Shown: piece by piece, positions 26,020 through 37,849 of the stretch
Layout of the letters: the number at the start of each line of letters is the position of its first letter
How positions within the stretch are numbered: the first letter of the stretch is position 1
From: Polytrichum commune
Lineage: Eukaryota; Streptophyta; Polytrichopsida; Polytrichales; Polytrichaceae
Assembly: GCA_950295325.1 (NCBI GenBank)
Contig: OX485809.1
Location: 19,096,001 to 19,160,000 of the forward strand
Direction: 5' to 3'
Length of the DNA stretch: 64,000 bases
The notes under the pieces: generated by a model
The model's database searches: none
What the model saw: the letters and a program-made list of their open reading frames with translations, nothing else
Told to the model about the DNA's origin: nothing
Program-made: the position numbers and the translations under genes

Positions 26020-27239
26020 GTGTCTTGAAAATGGAGAATGGTTGATGGACAATTGACAGGAAGAGATTAATGAATTGATCAGAGTGGCATTAAAAAATGA
26101 TGATCGGACAACACCGGTGCCCATGTGGCTTGCCCTCTCAGCATATAGAGAAAATGTGCATGGCCACATGGTATGGATACAGTCTAATAAGGCATTGTGT
26201 CACAGGGACTCTGCTTCACAAATGGTTTATAATTAATTCCAACTTGCAACTTGGGACTATCTTGAAAATGGAAAATGTTTGTTGGACTAGAGGTAAGGTT
26301 AATCGAATGACATTCCATAGCTTTTTATTGAGCGTAGAGAAGATGATTGAATAAGCTTGGTGCCCATGTGGCATGCCACCTCAAAATTAGAGAAAAGGTG
26401 CACTGCCACATGACACTCCTAGACCTTTCTTACACCAACTGCATGGATATGCTATGACTTTTGTATCAACACATTCACTTCGCCGATGTTTCAGAAAACG
26501 GGCTTGCAATTTGGATAATCTTGAAAATGTGGGTAAGGGTTAGTTGTTTGGAGTTTTGAGGCTTTGGTTGAATGTGGAGATGATGCTTGGACAAGTCCGG
26601 TGCCCATGTGGCATACCTCGTCAAAGAAAAAGAAAAAGAAAAAGAAAAAGGTGCATTGTCACGCGACATCACGCCTTTTAACACCAACTGTATTGATGCG
26701 ATCTATGACTTTGTTTCAACAAGTTTCTTTCACGAATGTTTCGGAAATTAACTTGCAACCTGGATAATGAAAATGTAGAAGATGCTCTAGACACTAGGTA
26801 AGGGTCAATCGATTAGAATTGCATGGCTTTTGTTGAATGCGGAGAAGATGATGCTTGGACAAGTCCAGTGCCCATGTGGCCTGCCCTCACAAAAAAGAAG
26901 AGAAAAAGTGCAGTGACATGCAACATTATGCCTTTTCACACCGATTGTATTGATGCGATCTACGACATTGTTTTAACAAGTTTCCTTCATGAATGTTTCG
27001 AAAATTAACTCGCAGCCTGGATAATGAAAAATGTAGAATATTCTTTAGACAATAGGGAAGGGTCAATCGATTAGAATTGCATGACTTTTGTTGAATGCGA
27101 AGAAGATGATGCTTGGACAAGTCCAGTGCCCATGTGGCCTGCCCACTCAGAAAAGAGGAGAAAAAGTGCAATGCCACGCGACATCACGCCTTTTCACACC
27201 AAGTTGGCGGATCACTTGGACTACAGACACGCTTATCCC

Positions 27240-27510
27240 CAATCCCTAGCTTTGTCGGTCTTCTCTCTCTCTCTCCCCCTTCCCCTCCCCCTCCCACAAA
27301 ACCCCCCTATTGCAAGAAAGCCTGCAAAACCCTAAGGCTACTCCCGCAACTTTGCGGTTATGTAGCACTGGCTCCTCCATCACTGAATTGTCAACCTGTG
27401 GCCAAAAGCCCAAAAGGAGTCCCTCTCCTCCACATCCAGTTACCTAGGAATCAAAAGCCGGGCTAACCCTAACCCTAACCTAACCTAACCTAAGCTAAGC
27501 TACTGGAAAT
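27240..27510. other. CT-rich tract and short telomere-like CCCTAA run
   Basis: A CT/CCT-rich stretch (27260-27300) is followed at about 27465 by CTAACCCTAACCCTAACC and then CTAAC repeats. Plant promoters can carry pyrimidine patches and telo-box words (AACCCTAA), but no coding sequence follows. I record the composition only. Confidence 0.5.
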
Positions 27511-27685
27511 CAAACGATTTTACAGTTGGGTTCCCATCAATATACACCACATTCATGTTTGTGGCAGCTGCATCATGAGAATCCACACAAAACACAATGT
27601 GCTCGTGCAATCGTTACTTTTGTATGGGATAGACCGATATGGGGAAGAATTTATGCAGCGGCTCTGATGGATCTAGTCGACCTAA

Positions 27686-28110
27686 GGGCCACTTTACACT
27701 AGAGCTTGAGGGCCCGTGACCGGTTATATACAAATTATGTGGTGGGTCGAGAAGTTGGAGACGGTTCAAGTTCACTATGCACTAGACTCTAAGGGCTTGA
27801 GGGACTGGAGACATTCGAATGAATGAGAAATCTACGTGGTGTACTACACGGCACCAAGTGGATACTTACATGTCTTATATTTGTTTATTGGGTGTTGTGT
27901 TTAGGTATGTCAAATAGAATTGGGTCTAATGCAAAAACTAGGGGCCGTGAGAATCAATTTAAATTCCCATGGGCTTTTAGAAATATTATGTTGTCATGAT
28001 AGGGTCACGGACTACCTATTGTAATGGGGTTCTCCATAAATATGTTGCGATCACTCAACATGGTCTTCGTTCACTTTACACTAAGCTTGAGGGCCCATCA
28101 ATTTCAAAAT
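27686..28110 (+). mobile_element. Partial PIF-like element
   Basis: TAA then GGGCCACTTTACACTAGAGC at 27686 is a typical end of the GGGCC families. It is closest to 59887, which shares CTAGAGCTTGAGGGCCC. A second copy of the end module, CACTTTACACTAAGCTTGAGG, lies at about 28072 in the same orientation, so the right end is missing or rearranged. No coding sequence. Confidence 0.5.
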
Positions 28111-28149
28111 TAGATTTCTATTTCCCATGGTACTCCGTAATATCACGCT

Positions 28150-28465
28150 TGTGGCAACCAAAGTACATGTGATATTAAGGAGTTCAGTAGTGTTGACATG
28201 GGTGTGTGATATAAGAGAACTAGTGTAGCATGTGACATTATGGAATAACACAAAGTCAGCATTGCAATAATGACAATACTTACTATGATGACAACGTGAT
28301 GTGTGCGAGTGTGTAGTTTGAATTCTTTAGTATCAAAACTTGTGAAATGTGACAATAAGGAGCAAGACTTAAATTGAGAACATCTGTTCCCTAGGGTTTC
28401 GGGATATAAAAGAAGGAGTGGCATCAAGGAAGTTGATTTTAGAAAGTTTAGAGTGTATCTCAATA
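28150..28465 (+). repeat. Interspersed repeat R13, copy 1
   Basis: Matches 34830-35145 in the same orientation over about 310 bases. Shared words are ATGGAATAACACAAAGTCA, GATGACAACGTGA, GTTTGAATTCTTT and TTAAATTGAGAACATC. Unclassified, non-coding. Confidence 0.65.
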
Positions 28466-29439
28466 GAATTCACAAGTGGGAGGAACGAGGTTTGAAAGTA
28501 TGTAGGCTTATTTCTTTCCATATCTTTTGGTGTAGAGTCTTTTTTCCATTTTCCTTTCTCACTCTCTTTCTCTCTCTTACCAATGCGTGCAAGCTCATCG
28601 TGGGGAGAGCATTTGTACATTTTAGTATGGACGTGTGTGTCATAAGCTTACATCACGTTCCAAAGCAGTTGACACCTCTTTTGGCATTAGTGTTGAATCA
28701 AAATTTTTGAGGCTGTAGCAGTAGGAATGAATGATAATTTTGAATCCACTCTACTAGTCAAGCCCGGTCCACACTAACTTAATGTGGAGGCCATGGATCC
28801 ATTATGCTACCATTGGTAGTTTGGATGCTTTTTTTGTTTGTTCCGGCGACAAACTCTAGGTGATTTGAGCCATGCATGTTGTAATTCTTAGCAATACTTG
28901 AGAACACACGAGCCCCCATTCCTCCGGACCAACCGAGTCTTCCTCCTAGTTTTATCACCCTAGTCCCACCTATTGAAAGCTACCCATTAAGGTGGGTGCG
29001 CATGCCTAATTCGGTGCCTCACCTTGAACAAAACGCCTATATGTGACTGGTGAATGCTTGGTTGTCGATCTAAGAATGGACACCAACAACACGTGTGTTG
29101 AAAAGGAGAATGGACTACGTGCTCAAAATTTATTTGGCAATAGAGGTATCCTACAATGCAACTGGAGTTGTGGTCGGGAGTTGGTGGTTTTGTGTGCAAA
29201 ACTCTCTGTGTTTGGTAGGTTTTTGGTGCATGCTTAGAGTCGGTGTGTCGATTTTTTGAAGGTCAAACTCAAATTTGGCATGCCAATACGTGCTAAAACG
29301 AGCTTGATCCCCCAATGAACCAATGTAGAATCTTTTTCGTTCAGACATCCACACCGAGTTCAAGCATGCACCGATAACTTTCTAGACATAAAAAACAACC
29401 AACACCTAGCCAAAATTCCCATTGAAGTAATGAAGGACC

Positions 29440-30055
29440 CTATGCTAGATGCATTAGTCAACACAATCAAGGTGCCTATATGATCATTAAATAGTAGTCT
29501 CGGAGGATCTTCACTTTGACAATGAATGAGACAGTCTCACGAGCTCCATAATCAAGGTTGAGGCATCCATAACCGATCAAATAAGAGAGTTTGCATTTGT
29601 TTAGGAGGAGTAATAGCGGGGAGTTATGTTTTCTTGCGAAGACAAACAAGTTCTAAGAAGATTGCAAAAATAAATAAATGAATTCTTCATGAATATGGAA
29701 ATTGCTACAAAATTGAAGCAATCAAGTTTACTAGAACATAGAGTCAATTCATAGGTTAACCCATAATTGCTCATCTAAATGTTAATTCTTGGCTACAATA
29801 GATGTCAAAACTCTTGTGAGGGTTATCAATCACAAGCCATCATCACAAAAGAACTTTAACTCTATTTGCCTAAAAAATATAGATCTCATCCATGTCTGGG
29901 TTATATGACCCTAGTGAGCAATGAAATGGACTTGGTCGACTATGGAAGCCTTAACCTTATGGGTATAGTGGCTACGGGTGCAATTTTGATTTGCTAATCA
30001 TCTCACACTAATTGCATGTTTCATATCCTTTGAGAAGTGGGTGCAGTGTGTAGTG
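29440..30055 (+). repeat. Interspersed repeat R6, copy e, interrupted by R5
   Basis: The first part (29440-29578) and second part (29979-30055) together give the R6 order: ATCTTCACTTTGACAATGA, CGAGCTCCATAATC, then TTGCATGTTTCATATCC and GAGAAGTGGGTGCAG. About 400 bases of R5 lie between the parts. Confidence 0.6.
29579..29978 (+). repeat. Interspersed repeat R5, copy 1
   Basis: Direct partner of 30682-31455: AATAAGAGAGTTTG, TTTGTTTAGGAGG, ATGGAAATTGCTACAAA, GCTCATCTAAATG, CAATCACAAGCC, GATCTCATCCATGTC and GGTCGACTAT occur in the same order. It is inserted in R6. Confidence 0.7.
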
Positions 30056-30681
30056 TGTCCACCCGCTTACCTCAACCCATAATCTCTCTCTCTAAAATGG
30101 ATCAAGCCCCAATCTAAAATTACAACATGTCAATTTTTATGGTAGGATCCTCCAATAGATATACAAAGATGATTATGATACTCTCACCATCTCTATTTTA
30201 AACTAAATTGAATCCTAATTTTGGGTCAGAGACCTTGAGTTAGTCTACTAAGACCCAGTTGAAATGATTTCAACAACAAACATACAAAGGACATGTTTTC
30301 ACTACCATCCGTCCTTCGATAGGTGGTGTGAACTGAAATCTAGTTCCTGCCATCCGGATATGGAATCTTGTTCACATATAACACGCTTCCTTTGCAAGGT
30401 AACTTGCTTTTTTAGATTACAAAACGGTTTGGTTTCCTAACATCTACCAAAGGGGTAATAGTAAAACCCAACCTTCTACAAATTGGTTGTTGATTCATGC
30501 CAAATTAAGCTCACTATACTAATTCATGATATCTAACCATGATTTAGGAAATAAGTTTAGCTTAAAATGGAAACATACATTACTCTAACAATAATCAATG
30601 TTTTCACCCTCCCCTTCCCCTTAGTATGTGTTGTGAACATTCACCCATTATGAAGAGCTAAGGTTGGGGTTTCTGTAATCA

Positions 30682-31455
30682 ATAAAATAAGAGAGTTTGT
30701 ATTTGTTTAGGAGGTGTATTACTGGGGATTTTTTTTTCTCGCGAAGAAAACACAAATTCTAAGGAGATTTCATTTTTATTTTTATTTTTTAAAATATCAT
30801 GAACATGGAAATTGCTACAAATTTCGAAGCAATAAAGTTAGGGTAACACATAGTCAATTTATAGGTTTACCCATAAGCGCTCATCTAAATGCTAATGCTT
30901 GGTTATGACAATTGTCAAATCTCTTATGAGGGTAATCAATCACAAGCCGTGGACACATATAATAGAGGCGTCTATTCTTAATCAAGACCCCATCGGTAAT
31001 CTATAGGGTACCAAAATTTTGATAAGGTTGGGACTGAATTTCAATCATGTCGGAACCAATAACGCCATGACACATGTCATCATTTTGAGTGCTAAAGTAA
31101 GGAGGAATGAGAAGTTTAAAATAGGCATGTATGGCAAACTCTAGACATTAGTAATATATTTAGACCAACTTTTGGCTTTAAATATTCATAGTAATTTCAA
31201 TTTAAAGAATAAAACTACCAAAAAATTTGCAGCCCTCTTGATTTCTATCTTCCTACATGGGAAAGATTTGCACCGCCTTCTATTTCTCCAGATCATGCGT
31301 GGAGTCTCTTAAGTGATTGGTTATGGGTGCCTCTACTCTAAACCTTAACTTCATCCACCTGAAAATATGGATCTCATCCATGTCGGCCTTACATGACTCA
31401 AGTAGGCAGTTAAATGGACACGGTCGACTATCGATGCCTTGATCTTACATGGTTC
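30682..31455 (+). repeat. Interspersed repeat R5, copy 2, interrupted by R4
   Basis: Same landmarks as copy 1, but split. Everything up to CAATCACAAGCCG ends near 30950, and the GATCTCATCCATGTC part resumes at about 31368. The inserted DNA is the TA-flanked element at 30960-31338. Confidence 0.7.
30960..31338 (-). mobile_element. TA-flanked element R4, copy 1
   Basis: Ends read ATAGAGGCGTCTATTC on the left and GGTGCCTCTACTCTA on the right, roughly inverted, with TA beside each. It is the reverse complement of 55905-56269. Interior words such as GACACATGTCATCATTTTGAG and TCTATCTTCCTACATGG are shared. Insertion inside R5 is clear by comparison with 29579-29978. A Tc1/mariner-like origin is inferred from the TA target. 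Confidence 0.7.
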
Positions 31456-31459
31456 AATA

Positions 31460-33850
31460 GGGTTGACTGCCGAAACATAATTCTCCACATGGAAAATGGT
31501 AGGGCTCAACGTACAAGATTATGACATATGGCAACGCTATGTCAATTATTTTATGTGGAACCAACTTAACAACTATGAGCAAGTAAGAAGTGTGCCATGC
31601 ATCTACAATATCTTGGACTAAGCGATGCTCTTGAAATTGTTACTTAGCTCATCTTTTTATTTTGATTTTGGAACTAGATAATGGTAAGCATTTCATGATC
31701 TGGAGAATTAAACATGACAACCGCAAAACTTGATAAAATGAATGAAACATGACAAACTTTGGGTCGAGTGTGGACACGCTTCTAATTGAGACTTTGATCA
31801 TTCATAGTTCATTCATAGAGATACTTGTTAATTTTTGATGTTCTTTAAAACAAAATCCATTATTTAAGAGAATCCACACATTTGTGGTTGACGTGTATTA
31901 TGACCCTATAAAACATCTTTATGCAAGGGAATGGCCTTGAGGGTTGTGCATTATGATATTTAAGGACACTTGGCTCCCGTCTTCAAGGTAAATTTCGTGA
32001 AGCATACTCTTTGGGGCGTTCCCCTATACATAGATTAGTTGAAACTACTACTTCAATGGGTTGACAATGCTCTTTCAAGTTTCAATCACCAACAAGACCC
32101 AACCAAATATGGTAATCTACTAAAACATTGTGTGCATATATGCTTAAGAGGACAATTGGAGGTTAAGTTACCATAGCAATGTATCACCATTTTTGTAGTT
32201 TGTGGACATGCTTTAAGTTTCGTGATAGCTACCATGGGGAATGTGAAAATGTAGAGAAATATTGTATCATTGGAGGATCCCTATATTTAGCCTAATTGAC
32301 CCTTAATTGGGATCCCATGGTTGGTTATGTTATGGTGGAACACATTTGGATTGATTCATTAACAAACTTGGAGAGGGCAGTTTGTAACTGTAGCCCACCA
32401 TTGGTTATTAAATATCATATCTAGTGTCATATGGTATTTTATGTCACTATGGTAACTTTTTGGATGACACTTCTTATGAATAAGTGAACAAATACTGCTA
32501 TGGATGATGGATGAGGTCATCCATTGGCCAAAACCCTACTTTCTATCGTCATCAACTTGCGATGAAATATTGTCATGGATGATTGAAATTTGGATGAAAA
32601 ATCACTCGGTAAGTGACAGTAGTTGCAACACTTTAAATGCATAATCCCCCAGAAAATTTACAAGGAATGACAAATAATGTTGGGTTAACATTTGGTGTTG
32701 GTGACACTACACCATGGTTTACAATTAGTATTGAGCAAGACAATTAGAATCCGTGACACTAAATATCATAATTAGTGTACTTATGTCATTTGGATCAAAA
32801 AAATGATACTCTCAGTAAATGTTATAGCAACAAGTAATACCAAAATGGTATCCCACACTAATTAGACAAGATAGTAGTTGGTGCATGCCACATATTTGCA
32901 TACAACATGGCATGTTCTATTTCCATCGACTAAAGACTTAAGTTGCACCATAGAATTGTTGGCTACATCTCTTGGGTGAAACACTTACACTTGTTAGGCT
33001 AGAAATGGCATCGTAGAGGATTTTTGTTACATTTTAGAATAATGTACATTAGAGAACATGGCTTTGTGTTGTACAACCGCGTTCATTTTGGAAAGATTTT
33101 CCTTGTGATTTCTCTATAACATGTTGGAATTCCATTCTCACTTTCTAAAGATGCTTGCACAATAAAGAAGCCTATTGAGATGTCTTTAAATATATTATCT
33201 CAAGGAATGATTGGCCTCCTTCCCGAAAATGCCCAACCGAGCATTTCTAGTGTTTGGTGAGGTTGAGTTTTGGAAACTTTGGTCATTTCATATCATTTTA
33301 AACCCTTTACTCAAAAGGATAAGTTCCCAACTCCTTCTAATAATCATGCAAGATGTTGAGATCATAATTATTGTGGAGACTTGAATGTGACTAAAAGGAG
33401 AGCCTAGTTTGTAAACATTCGAATGTTGAATATGCATACCTTAATCCAACACCTGTGTGAGGAGATTTTCAACAATAGTACCAACTTACTTTCTTTGCCA
33501 AGCAATGTCCAAATATGCCACGTTTACGATGTGTTTAGACGGAAGGTCACGTGAACCACTATTCGTGTACATATCAATCAAATGCTAGATGTTGCTCTTT
33601 GGCAAGGTGGGTGTGCAACGAGAATCACATCATCCTTTGATGTGCTACCATTTGTGAGCCTTCCATTCTGTCAAACTTCAGCTATATTGCCATGTGTCCC
33701 ATGAAGGAGGTGGAGGGAGTACAAAAAGGGAAGTTAGGGTTTCGTCACAAACCATTTGCAGCCAAGCGTCGAACTCCAATACATCATAATCTCGAAAAAC
33801 TTAACTTACATGAAACCTAAACCCCCCCCCCCTCCACTGACAACATAACT
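31460..33850. other. No feature resolved
   Basis: AT-rich, with several TAGTGTCA/TGACACTA words around 32400-32870 that resemble CACTA-type subterminal repeats but no clear element boundaries. No coding sequence. Confidence 0.4.
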
Positions 33851-34479
33851 TATCAATAGGGTGTCCAAATCACAAAACCCAACATCTCAATTTGACGGGC
33901 TCGGGACGAATGCGGCTAATAAGTGCCACGTCCACTTGGGCCCCCCAAAAAACACATACACACACACAACCGAAGTGGGTTCTAATTGCCACACGACATG
34001 TTTTTGCTACACCTTGTCTTCAACCCCACCTTGGCCGTGTAAAGCACGGACGAGCTTATCTTAAAAGAGCCTTTTGCGATGACTGGATATATTTCGCTGG
34101 CGCCTCCGGCCAGCCATAATAATAACAAGAAAGATACACTTTCCACGTCACACACGGAGTTCCATTTGTTATCGACAACCTCATCAGAAAAGCAAGAAGC
34201 AGGAGGCGTCCAAGTGTGTACATTGCATCATCTTCATGGAACCTAATGAAACCGAAACGACAACCTAATAACTGGAACCCATTCTAGAACCACCAGTTTC
34301 AAAGTACCCACGTTTTGATCGGCACCACAACTCCGCCGACCTCACATCGATCTTCCCGATTCCATGATAAAAACAACAAAAATGCAAGCAAAAGGAGAGG
34401 AAAAAATCCATACAAACAAACAAACGAACGAACGCACAAAGAAAGTGATCTGCTACCTTGCAATCGTGTTGAAGATGCA

Positions 34480-34610
34480 CCACCAGATGTGCTCTCGGAA
34501 ATTTGTGAGCGAGAATGCAGCACTGACACCCAAAATGTTCATGTGGAGATGACAATGGAGATCGGCCTGCGCACGTGTCCAAAAAGTCGTATCTCATGTG
34601 GTGAATGGAT
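34480..34610 (-). repeat. Duplicated segment, copy 1
   Basis: Matches 35250-35385: GCACTGA..CCAAAA.TTTCATGTG and GTGTCCAAAAAGTCGT are shared. On the minus strand both copies can read RLFGHV, but this copy hits a stop soon after. Possibly a broken duplicate of the exon-like segment at 35249-35454. Confidence 0.4.
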
Positions 34611-34654
34611 CTCGAATGTTTACTTTAAAACTAAAAAATAATAGTTTGGTTTTC

Positions 34655-34810
34655 CGAGTACCCAACTCCTAGGATACAAAACAAGTGATTAGAACAAGAT
34701 CGTTAGCACATTCCACATCGAACCCGTAGCCACTTGCCTCATGATTTATGGAGTTCGTATGAATATCTTATGCATTATCAAAGTGAAGAATCTTGTGCTC
34801 ATTGATGGTC
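34655..34810 (-). repeat. Interspersed repeat R6, copy f
   Basis: Reverse-complement R6: ACTCCTAGGATACAAAACA, GATTTATGGAGTTCGTATGA and ATCAAAGTGAAGAATCTTG align in order with other copies. Confidence 0.55.
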
Positions 34811-34829
34811 GTACATGCCTCCCAACTAT

Positions 34830-35145
34830 GCACATGACATTAAGAAGGTATGTAGTGTTAACATGGATGGGTGATAACAGAGTGTAACATGTGACTGTAT
34901 GGAATAACACAAAGTCAACATTGCCATCAACGACAGTCGTTACAATGGTGACAACGTGACGCGTGCAAGCTTGTGGTTTGAATTCTTTGGTAGATTACTT
35001 TGATGTCAGAACCTGTGATAAGTGAGAAGGAAATGTGAGAACAAGGAGGGAGATTTAAATTGAGAACATCAGTTCCCTAGGATTTCAAGGTAAAAAAGAA
35101 AGAGCGACATTAAGGAAGTTAGAGTGTATGTGTAAAGACGAGATT
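34830..35145 (+). repeat. Interspersed repeat R13, copy 2
   Basis: Partner of 28150-28465, adjoining an R6 copy on its left. Confidence 0.65.
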
Positions 35146-35248
35146 GGACTATGTGCTCAAAACACAGATAACCACATACCATTCAAACATAAGGTGTCCG
35201 ACTAAGAGAAGTGATTGGAACTAGGCATGTGTCAACCTCAAAGCGCAC

Positions 35249-35454
35249 TCACTTAACCTTCCCAGGAATATTGAGCAAGAAGGGAGCACTGAAGCCAAAA
35301 CTTTCATGTGATCGAAAATGACATTGGATGTCCGTTTCCTTGACGTGCCCAAAAAGTCGTTGTGTCTGTACATGGTAGTAATCGAAGCCAACGTCGGAGT
35401 GAGCCGGTTCTTTGTACTTGCAAAGTGGAGTGTGGATAACGGCAGGATATGAGG
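35249..35454 (-). other. Possible terminal exon of an unrecognised gene (weak)
   Basis: On the minus strand an open stretch of about 68 codons ends with a stop at 35249-35251. It includes FDYYHVQTQRLFGHVKE and ESFGFSAPFLLNIPGK. Just upstream lies a plausible 3' splice site: CTAAC, then a pyrimidine tract, then CAG ending at 35455. Against a gene, all three minus-strand frames are open here, the duplicate at 34480-34610 is broken, and I recognise no domain or upstream exon. I list it so it can be tested, not as a gene call. Confidence 0.2.
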
Positions 35455-35977
35455 CTGAGGGTAGAGTTAGAGTAAGCTTTCAAAAGAGTAATGGGAGAAA
35501 CCACCACGTGTTTGGAGGTGCATCTTGTCTTTGGTGTAGTATCTCGAAACTCTCGAGTTTCAACAAACACGTACTCGGGATGTAGACATGCTTGGTCGAA
35601 GAGCAATCTTTGTGGCACCCTCACGGCTCCTCACAAGTTTCGAAGCTCAAGTTATGTGTTTGCAGGAGATAACGATCAAACTTGGGACCAAAGTATGGTA
35701 AGACTCAAAATAGGAGGAATTTTGATTTAGAATTATGTTGTATTTTATAAGCCTTGACATGGGAGAGGCAAGCTACACAAGAGTGGAACTCACTGTGAAG
35801 CTTGAGGTTTGTTTTTTTGTGTGTCACCTTTCTAATCGACTTTTTCATGATGACTCTAATGTGGTGTCAAAATTGACAATGTGCAATCCATCGGTGAGTT
35901 GTATCTTGATGAAGGGATGGTCATTGGGTTAGTAAGGTCAATGAGCCCAAGAACGACGCTTTTAGCTCTGCACCTAC

Positions 35978-36105
35978 TTCTCCTAGGATTTTAATCCCAT
36001 GATTAGGAGAGATGATTAGCAAATTCAAATTGGGCCCATAACCATTCCCAACCACTTTCCACATGAATCTCAAAACTCATATGAACATCAGTAGCTTGTG
36101 GAGGC
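35978..36105 (-). repeat. Interspersed repeat R6, copy g
   Basis: Begins GCACCTACTTCTCCTAGGAT and continues with GATGATTAGCAAATTCAAAT and CACATGAATCTC, the reverse-complement R6 order. Confidence 0.5.
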
Positions 36106-36109
36106 TTAT

Positions 36110-37310
36110 TTATTCAGTACAAATATGAAATAACATTTTAAATTCAAAATTTATGTCATAATAATCACATTGTTTTTTTTGTTCTCCTTTATTATGTGTC
36201 ACATTATACTACTACAAAGAAAATTGTAATAATTCAACCACTACAATCTCCAAACAAATGATAACTACACTCAATCAAGGATTCAATTTAATTCTTTGAG
36301 ACAATGTTCACTTGTATCAAAATTTCTATTAAAGTTAATCATTTAAACCCTCAGACTCTCGACAAACTCATATTAATCTCTCGAATACATTTTGTATATT
36401 TTAGATTTGTGTGTAATGGGGGGGGGGGGGACTTAGTCAATGTACGGTATGACGTGGGTGTAGAATGATACAAAATGACATTTTAAGAAAACTTTGGCTT
36501 ACAAAATATAAATACAAGGTGGGTTTTTGTTCCACCTAGACTCTATTTTGTAGCTAAAAATAAGGTTTTTTTTGTTTTGAGGATTGGTGAGTGTACCCTA
36601 AGGCCCCTTTAATTTTTCTCGCTGGAGGGATGCATTTCATCCCAATTTACCTTATACCACCCCCAAAACTTCATATGTACTTATTTATGAAGCAATGCTT
36701 ATCATCTCCCATGTCAAACTTCAATGACTTTGGTAATCATGGGGGTTTTTATAGGAAGTCCCAGACGCATATTGCTCTCACTCTCAAAGAAAAATGCGCC
36801 CCTAGTTTTTACACCTACCTATTGTCTATTATGTCTAACTATGACCTAATTTAAATGAAAATTTTATTTATTGTCCTATTCCAAATGGTGTAATACACTA
36901 CCATCGAAATTTATTCTATTTTTACAAAGAAAGAAAAAAAGAAAGAAAGGATCATAATCTATACAAATATGGTAGTGGTTACAATAATCTTACTATTTAG
37001 AATATATGTTATTGCTATTGTGACATGAAATCGTACCTTTGCTTGATTATTCCAACCTTGTGTGGTAAATATCAAAATAATCACAAATAAAAGATGCATA
37101 GTATTTCACATCACTTGAAAATGTTGAATGCATTTTGAAACTTATAATCATGATCAACGGATTTTGCCAAAACATTTTTCTTGGCAAATCTTATGTTTGT
37201 GTTTATTTACATCTCAATCATATAAAATTCATATGCATCAATAAATTTTCATTGCCTATTGAAAAAGAGAAAGGGAAAGAAGTATTGGTTAAGACTTTTG
37301 ATCTTGAATC
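36110..37310. other. No feature resolved
   Basis: Strongly AT-rich, with a G homopolymer near 36418-36430. An 87-codon plus-strand frame at 36591 has no recognisable motif. Confidence 0.45.
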
Positions 37311-37350
37311 CTTAGGGGGTTCCAACCAGTGTTGGACCAATATCAAAATT

Positions 37351-37552
37351 TTGCGATACCAACCTAGTACCAATATCAGATATTTATGAAATTTCAGCCG
37401 GGTTGGATCCCAAGTATCACAAGAATCGTATTTTTATAGATATGGTATGAGTATGAGTATGAGTATCAATCTTGTGAAAATAAAGCGTATAGGTATCAAT
37501 ATTGAGTATCATGATAGTGATACCAGTGGAGTATGCACAATGGTATGGTATT
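37351..37552. promoter_or_regulatory. Left subterminal GTATC/GGTAT motif cluster of the hAT element
   Basis: Many copies of GATACC, GTATC and GGTATGAG occur between 37354 and 37547, including GGTATGAGTATGAGTATG at 37445. Short motifs repeated near both ends are typical hAT transposase binding sites. The role is inferred from the family. Confidence 0.6.
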
Positions 37553-37849
37553 GTATTGTTTTACCTTTTTACCTTTTTCCTTTTAGAGACCTATTTTCCA
37601 CTTCAAAATCAAGGTGTCGAATAAAACAAAAATCACTTGAATGTACTTGCAGTCAAGTAGAAAATACAAAAAATCACGAAGATTGCAAGGAAGAATCGAA
37701 TGAAAACATGATGGTTGATTAAGAATGAATTGCATGGTTATGAAAATATATAGTATGATGGTTTACAAAAAATTGCCTTTGGTGGTAGATTGTGATGCAC
37801 ATCATGATAGACCAAAGAGGAAATCATAACACAACAATCACCATGCACT

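Larger units (their letters stand above)
24735..27215 (+). repeat. Degraded ~250-bp tandem array R7
   Basis: The word GCTTGGACAAGTCC or a variant recurs near 24765, 25561, 26102, 26345, 26584, 26851 and 27112. The last four intervals are 239-267 bases. Each unit also has GTGCCCATGTGGC, a purine tract, CACGCGACATCACGCC and AATGTTTCGGA. The double-length gap between 25561 and 26102 is filled by an R5 repeat, and the longer gap after 24765 holds R6. Units near 26560, 26823 and 27081 share the readable peptide DAWTSPVPMW, but frames break elsewhere, so a satellite is the simpler reading. Confidence 0.8.

Noticed and set aside
27465-27500. Telomere-like CCCTAA repeats
   Set aside because: Only two or three units followed by CTAAC variants, with ordinary sequence on both sides; not a chromosome end.
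29579-31455. Direct repeats R5 as the two LTRs of a retrotransposon
   Set aside because: No TG..CA ends, no primer-binding site or polypurine tract, and the space between contains other repeats rather than gag-pol sequence.
32400-32870. CACTA-like element suggested by TAGTGTCA/CACTACACC words
   Set aside because: Only short local palindromes; no paired ends could be fixed.
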